Positions 47,074-55,549 of a DNA stretch of 64,000 bases are shown in pieces. The notes beneath the pieces are model-generated. The model was not told the DNA's origin, did not search any database, and was given only the letters and a program-made list of their open reading frames with translations. The DNA comes from Shewanella intestini (GTDB taxonomy: Bacteria > Pseudomonadota > Gammaproteobacteria > Enterobacterales > Shewanellaceae): the NCBI RefSeq assembly GCF_018221465.1, contig NZ_JAAIKR010000019.1:1-64000 (forward strand), written 5' to 3'. How positions within the stretch are numbered: position 1 is the first letter of the stretch; each line of letters opens with the position of its first letter. The position numbers and the translations under genes are program-made.

Positions 47074-48138
47074 ATGGCTCTTATCTCTCTACGACAAATG
47101 CTTGATCATGCCGCAGAGCATGGTTACGGCGTTCCTGCTTTTAACGTGAATAACCTTGAGCAAATGCGTGCAATTATGCAAGCTGCTGAAGCAACAGATA
47201 GCCCTGTTATTGTTCAGGCTTCTGCAGGTGCACGTAAATATGCTCGCCCTCAGTTCCTTAAGTATTTAATGGCTGCGGCGCTTGAGCAATACCCGGATAT
47301 TCCAGTGTGTATTCATCAAGACCACGGAACTGACCCTGATATTTGTCAGCGTTCAATCCAGTTAGGTATGTCATCAGTCATGATGGATGGCTCGTTAATG
47401 GCAGACGGTAAAACACCTGCATCTTACGAATACAATGTCGATGTCACTCGTCGTACTGTTGCATTTGCTCATGCATGTGGCGTGTCAGTCGAAGGTGAGA
47501 TTGGTTGTTTAGGTAGCCTAGAAACAGGTGAAGCTGGCGAAGAAGATGGTGTTGGTGCAGCAGGCAAGTTAAGCATGGATCAAATGCTTACTACTCCTGA
47601 AGAAGCCGCGCGTTTTGTTGCTGACACTCATGTTGATGCACTTGCTATTGCTATTGGCACGAGCCACGGAGCTTACAAATTTAGCCGTAAACCTACCGGT
47701 GATGTACTACGTATTGATCGCATTAAAGAAATTCATGCACGCATTCCGGGTACTCACTTGGTTATGCATGGTTCTTCTTCAGTACCGCAAGAGTGGTTGC
47801 AAATTATCAACCAATACGGCGGTGAGATCCCTGAAACATACGGCGTGCCGTTAGAAGAAATTGTTGAAGGTATTAAGCACGGTGTGCGCAAAGTGAACAT
47901 TGATACTGATTTACGTTTAGCATCTACAGGTGCGGTTCGTAAGTTCCTGGCAGAAAACCCAAGCAACTTTGACCCTCGTAAATTCTTAACTGCGTCAATG
48001 GAAGCGATGGCTGACATTTGTACTACGCGTTATGAAGCATTTGGTTGTGCTGGCATGGGCTCTAAAATTAAGCCTAAGTCACTTCAAGCAATGTATAAAG
48101 CGTATCAGTCTGGTGAGTTAGATCCAAAAATTAACTAA
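47074..48138 (+). CDS. fba: class II fructose-bisphosphate aldolase
   Basis: 354 residues from the ATG at 47074 behind GGAGAA (an upstream TTG is rejected). Zn-binding His residues are in HQDHG and HGSSS and in the [14 protein letters not shown] segment; [11 protein letters not shown] is the usual start. It cleaves fructose 1,6-bisphosphate. A small inverted repeat ACCGTT/AACGGT lies in the pgk-fba gap (46908-46927), possibly regulatory. Confidence 0.95.
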   Translation: MALISLRQMLDHAAEHGYGVPAFNVNNLEQMRAIMQAAEATDSPVIVQASAGARKYARPQFLKYLMAAALEQYPDIPVCIHQDHGTDPDICQRSIQLGMSSVMMDGSLMADGKTPASYEYNVDVTRRTVAFAHACGVSVEGEIGCLGSLETGEAGEEDGVGAAGKLSMDQMLTTPEEAARFVADTHVDALAIAIGTSHGAYKFSRKPTGDVLRIDRIKEIHARIPGTHLVMHGSSSVPQEWLQIINQYGGEIPETYGVPLEEIVEGIKHGVRKVNIDTDLRLASTGAVRKFLAENPSNFDPRKFLTASMEAMADICTTRYEAFGCAGMGSKIKPKSLQAMYKAYQSGELDPKIN

Positions 48139-48180
48139 TCAGTAAGCGTGGTAGTGAGTTTGCTTTATGCAGGCTGTCGA

Positions 48181-48210
48181 AAAGCCCAATGCAATGCATT
48201 GGGCTTTTTG
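48181..48210 (+). terminator. terminator after fba
   Basis: AAAAGCCCAATGC and GCATTGGGCTTTT form a 13-bp stem with a 3-base loop and a T-run. Confidence 0.9.
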
Positions 48211-48370
48211 TTTGGTCTTTTAGTTCAATCAGCTACAGCATGACAGGATGATTTAAACGTTAAAATAAGTTTAATATCAGCAGTTGTTTTTCATTTTGTG
48301 AGTCAAAGTGTTAATATTCGGAACGAATTTTTGGACGTTTTGACATATTGGTAATTAAAGGATTTATGAC

Positions 48371-49111
48371 ATGAATAAACTGCTACTTGCTGCGGCTATT
48401 TCTCTAGCTACACCGTTTGCTGCCCATGCTGCAGCTGATTTTGTCGAAGGCGATCGCACTTGGGCTGGTGAAGCTGAGTTAGGTGCCACGTTAACAACGG
48501 GTAATACTGACACTTCATCAGTAAAAGGCCGCATCGGTTTAAAGCATGAACTCGGTAATTGGGAAAACCAATACATTGCTGAAGCACTTTATAAAGAAGA
48601 TGAAAATACGGTAACCGCTGAACGCTATTTTGGTGGTATTCAAGGTGATTATCAAATTAATGATGTTAGCTATATTTTCATTAATACCAACTATGAGAAA
48701 GATCCATTCACCGGTTTTGATTTCACTTCTAAATCTTCTGCAGGTTATGGTCATCGTTTTATTGATGACGGTAAGGCCTTACTTAAAGCTGAAGTCGGTC
48801 CTGGTTATATTTATCAACGTTTAGATGATGAATCAGCGATCACTGAAGGTGTCGAATCTAGAGACAGTGTGGTTGCTCACGCCGTGATTAATTTCTCGTA
48901 TAAAATCAGCGATACTTCTACATTTAAGCAAGAGTTTATTACTGATTGGGGTGACAAGTTAGACGGTCGTTCAGAAAGCTCAATTACAGCGAATATTGTT
49001 GGTGCATTATCAATGAAGTTTGCCGTCATTGTGCGTTATAACAGTGACCCAGTTGAGGGGAAAGAATCAACTGACACTGAAACTAATATGACGTTATTGT
49101 ATTCATTCTAA
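48371..49111 (+). CDS. DUF481 outer-membrane protein
   Basis: 246 residues with a signal peptide (cut after AHA). The rest is a predicted beta-barrel of the DUF481/YdiY family: WAGEAELGATLTTGNTDTSS at its start, alternating strands, and a C-terminal aromatic residue (TLLYSF) as in many outer-membrane proteins. Its role is unknown. It is a single gene with its own terminator. Confidence 0.85.
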   Translation: MNKLLLAAAISLATPFAAHAAADFVEGDRTWAGEAELGATLTTGNTDTSSVKGRIGLKHELGNWENQYIAEALYKEDENTVTAERYFGGIQGDYQINDVSYIFINTNYEKDPFTGFDFTSKSSAGYGHRFIDDGKALLKAEVGPGYIYQRLDDESAITEGVESRDSVVAHAVINFSYKISDTSTFKQEFITDWGDKLDGRSESSITANIVGALSMKFAVIVRYNSDPVEGKESTDTETNMTLLYSF

Positions 49112-49126
49112 ACACTGTTGAATATG

Positions 49127-49157
49127 AAAAAATCCGGCTAATGCCGGATTTTTTTGC
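49127..49157 (+). terminator. terminator after the DUF481 gene
   Basis: AAAAAATCCGGC and GCCGGATTTTTTT pair across a short loop. Confidence 0.9.
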
Positions 49158-49589
49158 TTATTTCGAGGGGCGAGTCAGTGAATATGATGATGTATATTAG
49201 CCATATATAACAACGAATTATATGACGGATAAAGACATGTAAAGGCATTATCATTGCTGACGGTATGTGGCTTACAACCTATCTTAAAGAATAAAGACAC
49301 ACATTTCGCTTAAAAAACAGGCTAATTAAGTGCTTTAAGCTGTAAAAAGTAATTAAAAGCACAGACTATACAGCTGTATTACAAAATGTCACAAGCGACA
49401 ATATAATCAAAATTTATAGTAAGCTTTTGATTTTAAATCAATTAATTACCCATATTATCTGTTGTCAAATTGTTTCCTTGTGTTAACGGTGAGTTGAAAT
49501 TGTTAACACAACTTTGATCACAAACCTATTATTACCTTTTCGATATACTTTTGCACAATTAGATATTGTATTCGTTTAGGTAAAATCAC
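49158..49589. other. AT-rich gap before the ToxR-like gene
   Basis: No ORF I trust. AT-rich, with TTGTTAACACAA-like words near 49495-49510 that may be operator or promoter parts. The gene to its right probably starts its transcript here. Confidence 0.35.
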
Positions 49590-50327
49590 ATGCAAATAGG
49601 AAGTTGCTGGTTCAATATCGATACTCACACTTTAATTGACCAAGAAAATAATCATACTTGGCAATTAGATGAACAAAGCTATTGGGTACTTAACGAGCTA
49701 TCGTTATGCCGAGGACAGGTAAAGCCATTTAATCATTTCTCTTATCCGAATGTAAAAAGCTGCGCGATGAATGAAGATGATATCGCCAAAGTTATCCATT
49801 TATTACGCCATTTCCTCGGTCGACATGCCTGTTTAATTGAACTGATCCCTTCGGTTGGCATTATTCTTCACCATCGTAAAAAGATCCACAAAACCAAAGT
49901 ACTTGATGAGCCCAATGCCGTGATGTCAATGAGCCAGTTTATCGCCATTATTACAATTTTGCTTTGTGCGTTGATGATGATTTATTCTGGCATTTCCTCA
50001 TCAGTTTATGACCATATTGATTTTTCTGTCGATGTGTATGATCGCAGTGGCAATAAAGCCGAATTAGAAATTTATACCGATCCGGTGAACTACACCTTTG
50101 TACAACAACATAAGGGCAACTTTATTGTCAAACTTAGTCAATGCACCGTTTTTCAATGGGATACGATTTCAGCATCGCTTTCAAAAGATCGACACATGAT
50201 CAACTTAGTATTGAAACGTATCGACAAAGGAAAATGGTCTTTCCATAACATCAAAGTATTGCGTAGTGATTATGGTGAAAATTTTTCTTCCCTAAGTTGG
50301 TTTAAAGAGGTTGATATCTGTGATTAA
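49590..50327 (+). CDS. ToxR-like membrane-tethered regulator (predicted)
   Basis: 245 residues. The first 95 look like an OmpR/ToxR-type winged helix: IGSCWFNIDTHTLI, then LDEQSYWVLNELSLCRGQV, DDIAKVIHLLRHFLG and IELIPSVGIIL, in the order of CadC/ToxR proteins but diverged. One membrane helix lies at about 116-134, followed by a periplasmic domain of about 105 residues. This is the ToxR layout: cytosolic DNA-binding, one TM, periplasmic sensor. It overlaps the next gene by 8 bp. No recognised ToxR family motif beyond the fold, so the call is an inference. Confidence 0.55.
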   Translation: MQIGSCWFNIDTHTLIDQENNHTWQLDEQSYWVLNELSLCRGQVKPFNHFSYPNVKSCAMNEDDIAKVIHLLRHFLGRHACLIELIPSVGIILHHRKKIHKTKVLDEPNAVMSMSQFIAIITILLCALMMIYSGISSSVYDHIDFSVDVYDRSGNKAELEIYTDPVNYTFVQQHKGNFIVKLSQCTVFQWDTISASLSKDRHMINLVLKRIDKGKWSFHNIKVLRSDYGENFSSLSWFKEVDICD

Positions 50328-50871
50328 AACGCTACGCCAATATAAAAAGAAAATCCGTGAAAAGTTATTGTTTGTTGTGGCGTTAATTGCATTACTGCTA
50401 TTGGTGTATATGGGCTTGCAATATTGGGCCCATAATAGAGATATTTACCAATTTGAATGCAAAGCCGATGCGTATAATATTGACGAGTCGCTTGAAAATG
50501 GTGAAATAGTAAACGGTGACTTATTGCTTGAACTTAAAGTCAAACGCCAACACTTGGTGTTGACCTATTACTCTATTTTTGATGATGACGTGCATGAATT
50601 TGTTGCCTTTGAAGGGGACTTACAAGAGGTTGAAGTCGGCTCGATGACCTACAACATTGAGTTTGAGGCCACTGATGTTGAGCTAACACCTTATAGTTTG
50701 TTATATCCTTACTTAAAAACTGAGTTAGAAATGGGTGATAACCGCTTGTCTTATGGCTATCGCTTTGAGCAAAACTTTAGTGTAGTAAAAGTAGATAGTA
50801 TGTTTAACTTCATGTTGATTAAATTTACGCCGAGTAACAGTTTATGGGGATGTGAGAAAATTAATGGCTAA
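50320..50871 (+). CDS. single-TM periplasmic partner (ToxS-like)
   Basis: 183 residues from a GTG at 50320 with AGAGG nine bases upstream; a TTG at 50311 abuts the ribosome site and is rejected. A basic N tail and one membrane helix (about 16-34) are followed by a beta-rich periplasmic domain with two Cys, one near its start (FECKAD) and one at its end (WGCEKI). Size and layout recall ToxS, which protects ToxR. It overlaps the regulator gene, so co-translation is likely. No sequence family recognised. Confidence 0.6.
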   Translation: MIKTLRQYKKKIREKLLFVVALIALLLLVYMGLQYWAHNRDIYQFECKADAYNIDESLENGEIVNGDLLLELKVKRQHLVLTYYSIFDDDVHEFVAFEGDLQEVEVGSMTYNIEFEATDVELTPYSLLYPYLKTELEMGDNRLSYGYRFEQNFSVVKVDSMFNFMLIKFTPSNSLWGCEKING

Positions 50872-50951
50872 TGAAACCTTGATTTAAGGTGTTTATCCAA
50901 TAGCGTTAATTAAGGTATAGTAAACTCTCTTATTAAATCATTAGGCGCTGT

Positions 50952-52340
50952 GTGAGCAAGGTTAATTTAAAGCAAGAAGAGTCCCTGTCAATTAAGTTCA
51001 ACCATCAAATGTCGGCAGGCGAACAACGCACAATCGATTTATTTTTTTACTTGCCTAAAGAAATGGGGATTGCGTCTAATACCCTAAATGAAGAAGAGTA
51101 CTATCATTTTGGTGTGGTTGGGCGTCGCTCATATTATTCACACGGCCTGCATTTACCCTTAGTGCAATCGCGCTTTGTGAGTCTAAAAAACCGCTCCCTT
51201 GAAGAGTTTCGTTTATACCTTAATTTGTTTGCGTATCAGTTTGCTGTGGCAATTGAGACGGATGCAAAAGAGTTGCGCCAGCTTACCGCGCCAGAAGAGT
51301 TTTACCCTGCCTTAAATGATCTCAGTGATGTGGTGATCCAACTGCTTAAAAAGTTTCGACGTAACGAACCTAAAGAGGAAAAATGGCGCTCTTATTTTGC
51401 TCATGCTGATAATTATTTGTCATGGTTTTGTGAGCAACAATTATTAAAAACCTTATCTCAACGTCCGCGCAGCTCCGGCTTTAGTGACATTAAAGATAAG
51501 GTTATTCAATTATGCCGTGCAGAGCATCACTATCGTGAAGAAGAACGGAAATATAATTCTAGCCGCACCCATCATGATGCCAACCGAATATCTAATAAAA
51601 TGCTCTTACTGCGCCGATTAATACAGCAAGGTGTGGTGTTAAAAGAAGAGTTAAAAGTGTTGGGCGTGGGTCTTAAAAAAATGGTCACTGGTTTTGCAAC
51701 TGGATTAGTGATGATAGTTGTGTCAGCGTTAATTATTAAAGCCCACGGGGTATTTAATGGTTTAACCATTTCGTTAATTATTTCATTATCGGTTATCTAT
51801 GCGTTTCGCGAAATTTTTAAAGAAGATATCCGCAATGCCCTATGGCGTAAAATTCAACGTGGTCGGCCGCGATGGAGCCGCATTTTGCGAGACACCAGCA
51901 CACAAACTATTGTTGCTCGTCAGCTTGTTTGGCTAGAATTTATGCGTAAGCAAGACATCCCTGAAACGATTACTGAAATTATGAAACACCGACATCGGCA
52001 AAATAAGGTGGAGTCTGAAGTGTTGCATTACCGGGTGAATACTCGGGTCACGCCAAAAGATTTTTCGGCAGGCTACAGTGAAATTCAAGAGCAAGTGAAT
52101 TTTAGTTTAGTGCCATTTGCACGTCATTTAGAGCGGGGCAAAGCAAAAATCTATTCAGAAACTGACGGTAAAGTCAGTAATGAGTCAGTGGAGCGACGTT
52201 ATCAAGTCAATTTAGTCTTGAAAGTAAAAGACGGTAAGCATCAAGCTGAGTATGCTCGGTTTAAAGTCACCATGAACCGTTCAAGCATTGTAGAGATAAC
52301 CGAAAGTAAGTTACCTGATAATATTGCTGCGCTCACATAA
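50952..52340 (+). CDS. two-TM protein of unknown function
   Basis: 462 residues from a GTG at 50952. A soluble, charged N-terminal half (1-240) includes YYHFGVVGRRSYY and a helical part, then two membrane helices (about 244-263 and 270-286), then a basic helical stretch and a beta-rich C-terminal part (about 340-455). No signal peptide, so both soluble parts are probably cytosolic. It follows the ToxRS-like pair by 80 bp on the same strand. I recognise no family. Confidence 0.6.
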   Translation: MSKVNLKQEESLSIKFNHQMSAGEQRTIDLFFYLPKEMGIASNTLNEEEYYHFGVVGRRSYYSHGLHLPLVQSRFVSLKNRSLEEFRLYLNLFAYQFAVAIETDAKELRQLTAPEEFYPALNDLSDVVIQLLKKFRRNEPKEEKWRSYFAHADNYLSWFCEQQLLKTLSQRPRSSGFSDIKDKVIQLCRAEHHYREEERKYNSSRTHHDANRISNKMLLLRRLIQQGVVLKEELKVLGVGLKKMVTGFATGLVMIVVSALIIKAHGVFNGLTISLIISLSVIYAFREIFKEDIRNALWRKIQRGRPRWSRILRDTSTQTIVARQLVWLEFMRKQDIPETITEIMKHRHRQNKVESEVLHYRVNTRVTPKDFSAGYSEIQEQVNFSLVPFARHLERGKAKIYSETDGKVSNESVERRYQVNLVLKVKDGKHQAEYARFKVTMNRSSIVEITESKLPDNIAALT

Positions 52341-52360
52341 CGGGTTAGTGAATGCGCAGC

Positions 52361-54610
52361 TTATCGTTCTAAAGTGATAGCACGAGTATAAGCTTGGCAG
52401 ATACTTTGATCCCCCGATTGCTTTGCTCGCCTTAATGCCACTTCTGCTTTTGCAAGGTATTGTTCAAAGTTTTGAGGTTCAAGGTAACCTGCAATCCCGA
52501 TGTTAATCCCTTCGCCTAACTCGTTATCTTTCAATAAATCAATGCACTTCATGGCATATTGGTGAGTGTCACTGGCAGTAGTTTCAGGTAAAAAAATCAG
52601 CATTTTACCTAGTTGCCAGCTAACAATTTTATACGTTGAAGGCACATCAACCAATAAGGTGATTTCAATGTCTTTTTGGCGCTTTTCAATTTGGTCAATA
52701 TCGCCTAAATGACTAAATAAACCATCGGGGCTAATATCAATCACCATTAAGCTCGACTGGGTACGAGTTGACTCAGACATGCCTCTAAACTGCTCTTCAA
52801 AGTCGCTCATACGCATCACAAAATTGCCTGACTGACCAATGACATGTTGGCCTTTTACCACCCCAGGGTGGGCACTGCTTTCATCTAAGGTGATGATGAG
52901 ATACTCAAGTTCATTGTCGACAGTAAAATGGCCAGTAATGGTCAGCTTTAAACTTTGATCAAAATGGGCTTTGCTAAATGGCATTAACTGCGCTGACCAA
53001 GATCCTTGTAGTGGGATAGAGGTTAAAATGTTTTCCCATTGGCGGTGTAACTCTTGGCCAAGCAGTGGATGAATATGGGTTTCAGCAGTGGCAGCCGTTT
53101 CATCGTATTGCATAAGTTGATTAAAATGCTTATTAGTTTTAACAATTTGACCTTCAGCATCGGTTAACACAATCGCCACTGCCGCCTCTGACATCATTTG
53201 ATATTGATTTGCTTGCTGCTGACTTTGGGTGAAAACGGTCATGTCGTAAAATGCCACTATCCAATGGTTGGTGTTTTTCGCTTCAAAGCTAATTGAAATA
53301 TGGAAGACTCGTTGATCGTCTTCATTATTTAAGCCATGTTCACCAACCCAAGAGGTGCGGTTTTCAAATACTTGCTCTATTTGTTTGTAGACATCGTCGT
53401 TTATGTCAAAAATTCGCTGTAAGGTGCGATCGATTACTTCTTCGCTCGGTAAATTAATGTGCTTATAAGCAGCCGCATTCGCACAAACAATTCGGCCTCG
53501 ATTATTAATAATCATGCAGCTGTTTTCGCTGCTAAATAACCCATGAGCTAAGGACATACTATTTATTTTGGCGCGTTTTTCTAAGTGGTAAAGCTGTCTA
53601 ATGATGAACAGTAATGACGCCAATAAGCCAATGGTTAAGCCGACAAAAATTAATACCAACTTCCATTTGAAGAATTTCTTCGCGATATCATCATGACGAA
53701 TATACGACATGACGTAGTATTCTCTAGTGGATTCGACCTGATGTGACATTTCTACTTTCAAGAACACAAATGTAGCGTCGTCGCTGTGGTATTGGCCATA
53801 ATTATTTTTAGCCATGTTCTGCCATAACTCAGGGTAAGACAGACTTAAACTTGAACCCAGTGCATCTGGCATTCCCTTTAGTGGTTTGGCTTGGCTAGCG
53901 CCAGCGTATAAATAGCCTTTGGTGTCTAACAATAATAATGGTGAGGTTTGATCAAAAAATGCCGGTTTAATTGATTGTAGAATTTTAATCACCGAGTTGT
54001 AGGTGACCAAGTAACCTTTAACACTTTGATCTGGGTTTTCAATCCACGCTAATTGATACACGTAAGGTTCTAACGAGCCATTAATCGGCGTAAATGCCAT
54101 TGGTGATGAATAGATATCATTGCCGCCAAGGGCGCGGTTGGGATCTAAAACCGAAGGCGGTAGTGACAAATCAATGATTTCATCAGAGCTGGCAAATTTG
54201 AGTTTACCTTCTGGACTAAATAGCGCTAAGCCCATCAGTTCAGGAATATTGCGTGAAAGAGAGTCCCACCGACTGATCAATGAGGCTTTTCTATCTGGGG
54301 TTGGGTTTTCTAAATACTGGCGAAGCAGTTCACCACGAGCGAAAGTGATCGTTCTAAACTTTAAAAAGTCGGTGCGTTCACCTGCAAGTGTGCCAACGGT
54401 TTGCAGTTCACTATAACGTTGCTCTGCCCAGTCATCTTGCAAGCTACGCTCACCCATTGAAATAAAAAGGTAAGTGATAATGGCAATGGCAATGTTAAGT
54501 AATAGCAGTTCACTTGCTAAGGATAAAATCTGCTTCCTTGACCAGCTAATGCTTTGGGTGGAAATGAGTAATGTTTTCGACGATTTATTGGTTTTTTTTC
54601 GTTTAAACAT
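52361..54610 (-). CDS. Cache/PAS sensor with degenerate GGDEF domain
   Basis: 749 residues. TM1 (about 31-51), a periplasmic Cache-like domain (about 55-310), TM2 (about 317-338), two PAS domains (about 357-460 and 472-575) and a C-terminal GGDEF-like domain (about 605-745). In the last, the active-site loop reads QLGKML where GGDEF is expected, while the ending AKAEVALRRAKQSGDQ keeps the usual GGDEF tail. It cannot be a normal diguanylate cyclase and has no EAL part. It may bind nucleotide or partners. It converges with the 462-residue gene. Confidence 0.7.
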   Translation of the reverse strand: MFKRKKTNKSSKTLLISTQSISWSRKQILSLASELLLLNIAIAIITYLFISMGERSLQDDWAEQRYSELQTVGTLAGERTDFLKFRTITFARGELLRQYLENPTPDRKASLISRWDSLSRNIPELMGLALFSPEGKLKFASSDEIIDLSLPPSVLDPNRALGGNDIYSSPMAFTPINGSLEPYVYQLAWIENPDQSVKGYLVTYNSVIKILQSIKPAFFDQTSPLLLLDTKGYLYAGASQAKPLKGMPDALGSSLSLSYPELWQNMAKNNYGQYHSDDATFVFLKVEMSHQVESTREYYVMSYIRHDDIAKKFFKWKLVLIFVGLTIGLLASLLFIIRQLYHLEKRAKINSMSLAHGLFSSENSCMIINNRGRIVCANAAAYKHINLPSEEVIDRTLQRIFDINDDVYKQIEQVFENRTSWVGEHGLNNEDDQRVFHISISFEAKNTNHWIVAFYDMTVFTQSQQQANQYQMMSEAAVAIVLTDAEGQIVKTNKHFNQLMQYDETAATAETHIHPLLGQELHRQWENILTSIPLQGSWSAQLMPFSKAHFDQSLKLTITGHFTVDNELEYLIITLDESSAHPGVVKGQHVIGQSGNFVMRMSDFEEQFRGMSESTRTQSSLMVIDISPDGLFSHLGDIDQIEKRQKDIEITLLVDVPSTYKIVSWQLGKMLIFLPETTASDTHQYAMKCIDLLKDNELGEGINIGIAGYLEPQNFEQYLAKAEVALRRAKQSGDQSICQAYTRAITLER

Positions 54611-54737
54611 AATTTCTTAATCGGCACATTTTAGAAGTCAACATACTAACATGCATCTTTCTATTTGATGAACTACCGGTAACTGAAAAATCAACATAAT
54701 GTTGATTTGACAACAATGGCAACAATTTTTTGATTGA

Positions 54738-55349
54738 TTAACCGACAACATCAAGATGACGGTGCTTAAATTCGCAACCGGCTTGTTCGACAATTAAACG
54801 ACATTGCTCAATATCGACCCCAGCTAATCCATCTATTGCGCTCACTTGCACTTGATTAATGAATTTAGGTGCAAGTTGAATAAACTCCAGTACCGCTGAG
54901 TAAGAGTTGGCCAATTTAGGTTGGCAATGCTCAAGATAACTGGCTTCAGTATTAGCGTTAAGTGACACTGATAAGCTATCAACACACTTAACCAGTTCGG
55001 GCAAAATATTACGCCGATGAAATAAATTACCTAATCCGTCAGTATTGACTCTTACCTTACCGCCGCGCGCTTTAATTTCAGTGGCAACCCCAATTAAACA
55101 ATCTAAGTTTAAGGTGGGCTCCCCATAGCCACAAAACACGTATTCATCGAATTGACTTACATCGCCAAGCATTGGAATAACTTCTTGCGCAGTGACGGTA
55201 CTTCTTAGATTTAAATCAAACTCATGGACTTGTTTTGACCCATTTTGCTTAGGACAAAATTGGCAACGTAACGTGCAGCGCCCAGTAATATTAAGGTAGC
55301 GACTTTGACGTATATCGTACACAAGTGTTGGGTCTGATAAATCAGTCAT
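54738..55349 (-). CDS. TatD-associated-type radical SAM protein
   Basis: 203 residues, short for the family. The cluster motif is CTLRCQFC (CX3CX2C), and YVFCGYGEPTLN is a SAM-binding region. It matches the small group often found beside TatD nucleases, but no tatD gene is adjacent here. Reaction unknown. It is a single gene. Confidence 0.75.
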   Translation of the reverse strand: MTDLSDPTLVYDIRQSRYLNITGRCTLRCQFCPKQNGSKQVHEFDLNLRSTVTAQEVIPMLGDVSQFDEYVFCGYGEPTLNLDCLIGVATEIKARGGKVRVNTDGLGNLFHRRNILPELVKCVDSLSVSLNANTEASYLEHCQPKLANSYSAVLEFIQLAPKFINQVQVSAIDGLAGVDIEQCRLIVEQAGCEFKHRHLDVVG

Positions 55350-55485
55350 GAGGAAGTTTCGATAATTGTATAGTGTTTCTTAGGTTAGCGTATTTTGAGT
55401 CATGATTATGCAGCTTGGCTCGCAAATTAATGACGTTAATTTAAGCGCTTGCTCATGCTTGTTAACGTTGAAAAGGCTAACAAAA

Positions 55486-55520
55486 AGGGTTTTCAAGTCG
55501 CTGAATAACTTGAAAACCCT
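55486..55520 (-). terminator. terminator after the RND operon
   Basis: AGGGTTTTCAAGT and ACTTGAAAACCCT form a 13-bp stem; on the minus strand it is followed by TTTTTG. Confidence 0.85.
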
Positions 55521-55549
55521 ATAGTGGGAAATGTGGTGAGTCAGTTAAG

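Noticed and set aside
50311-50327. Frameshift joining the ToxR-like and ToxS-like genes
   Set aside because: Each has its own start and complete domain layout; the short overlap is ordinary translational coupling.
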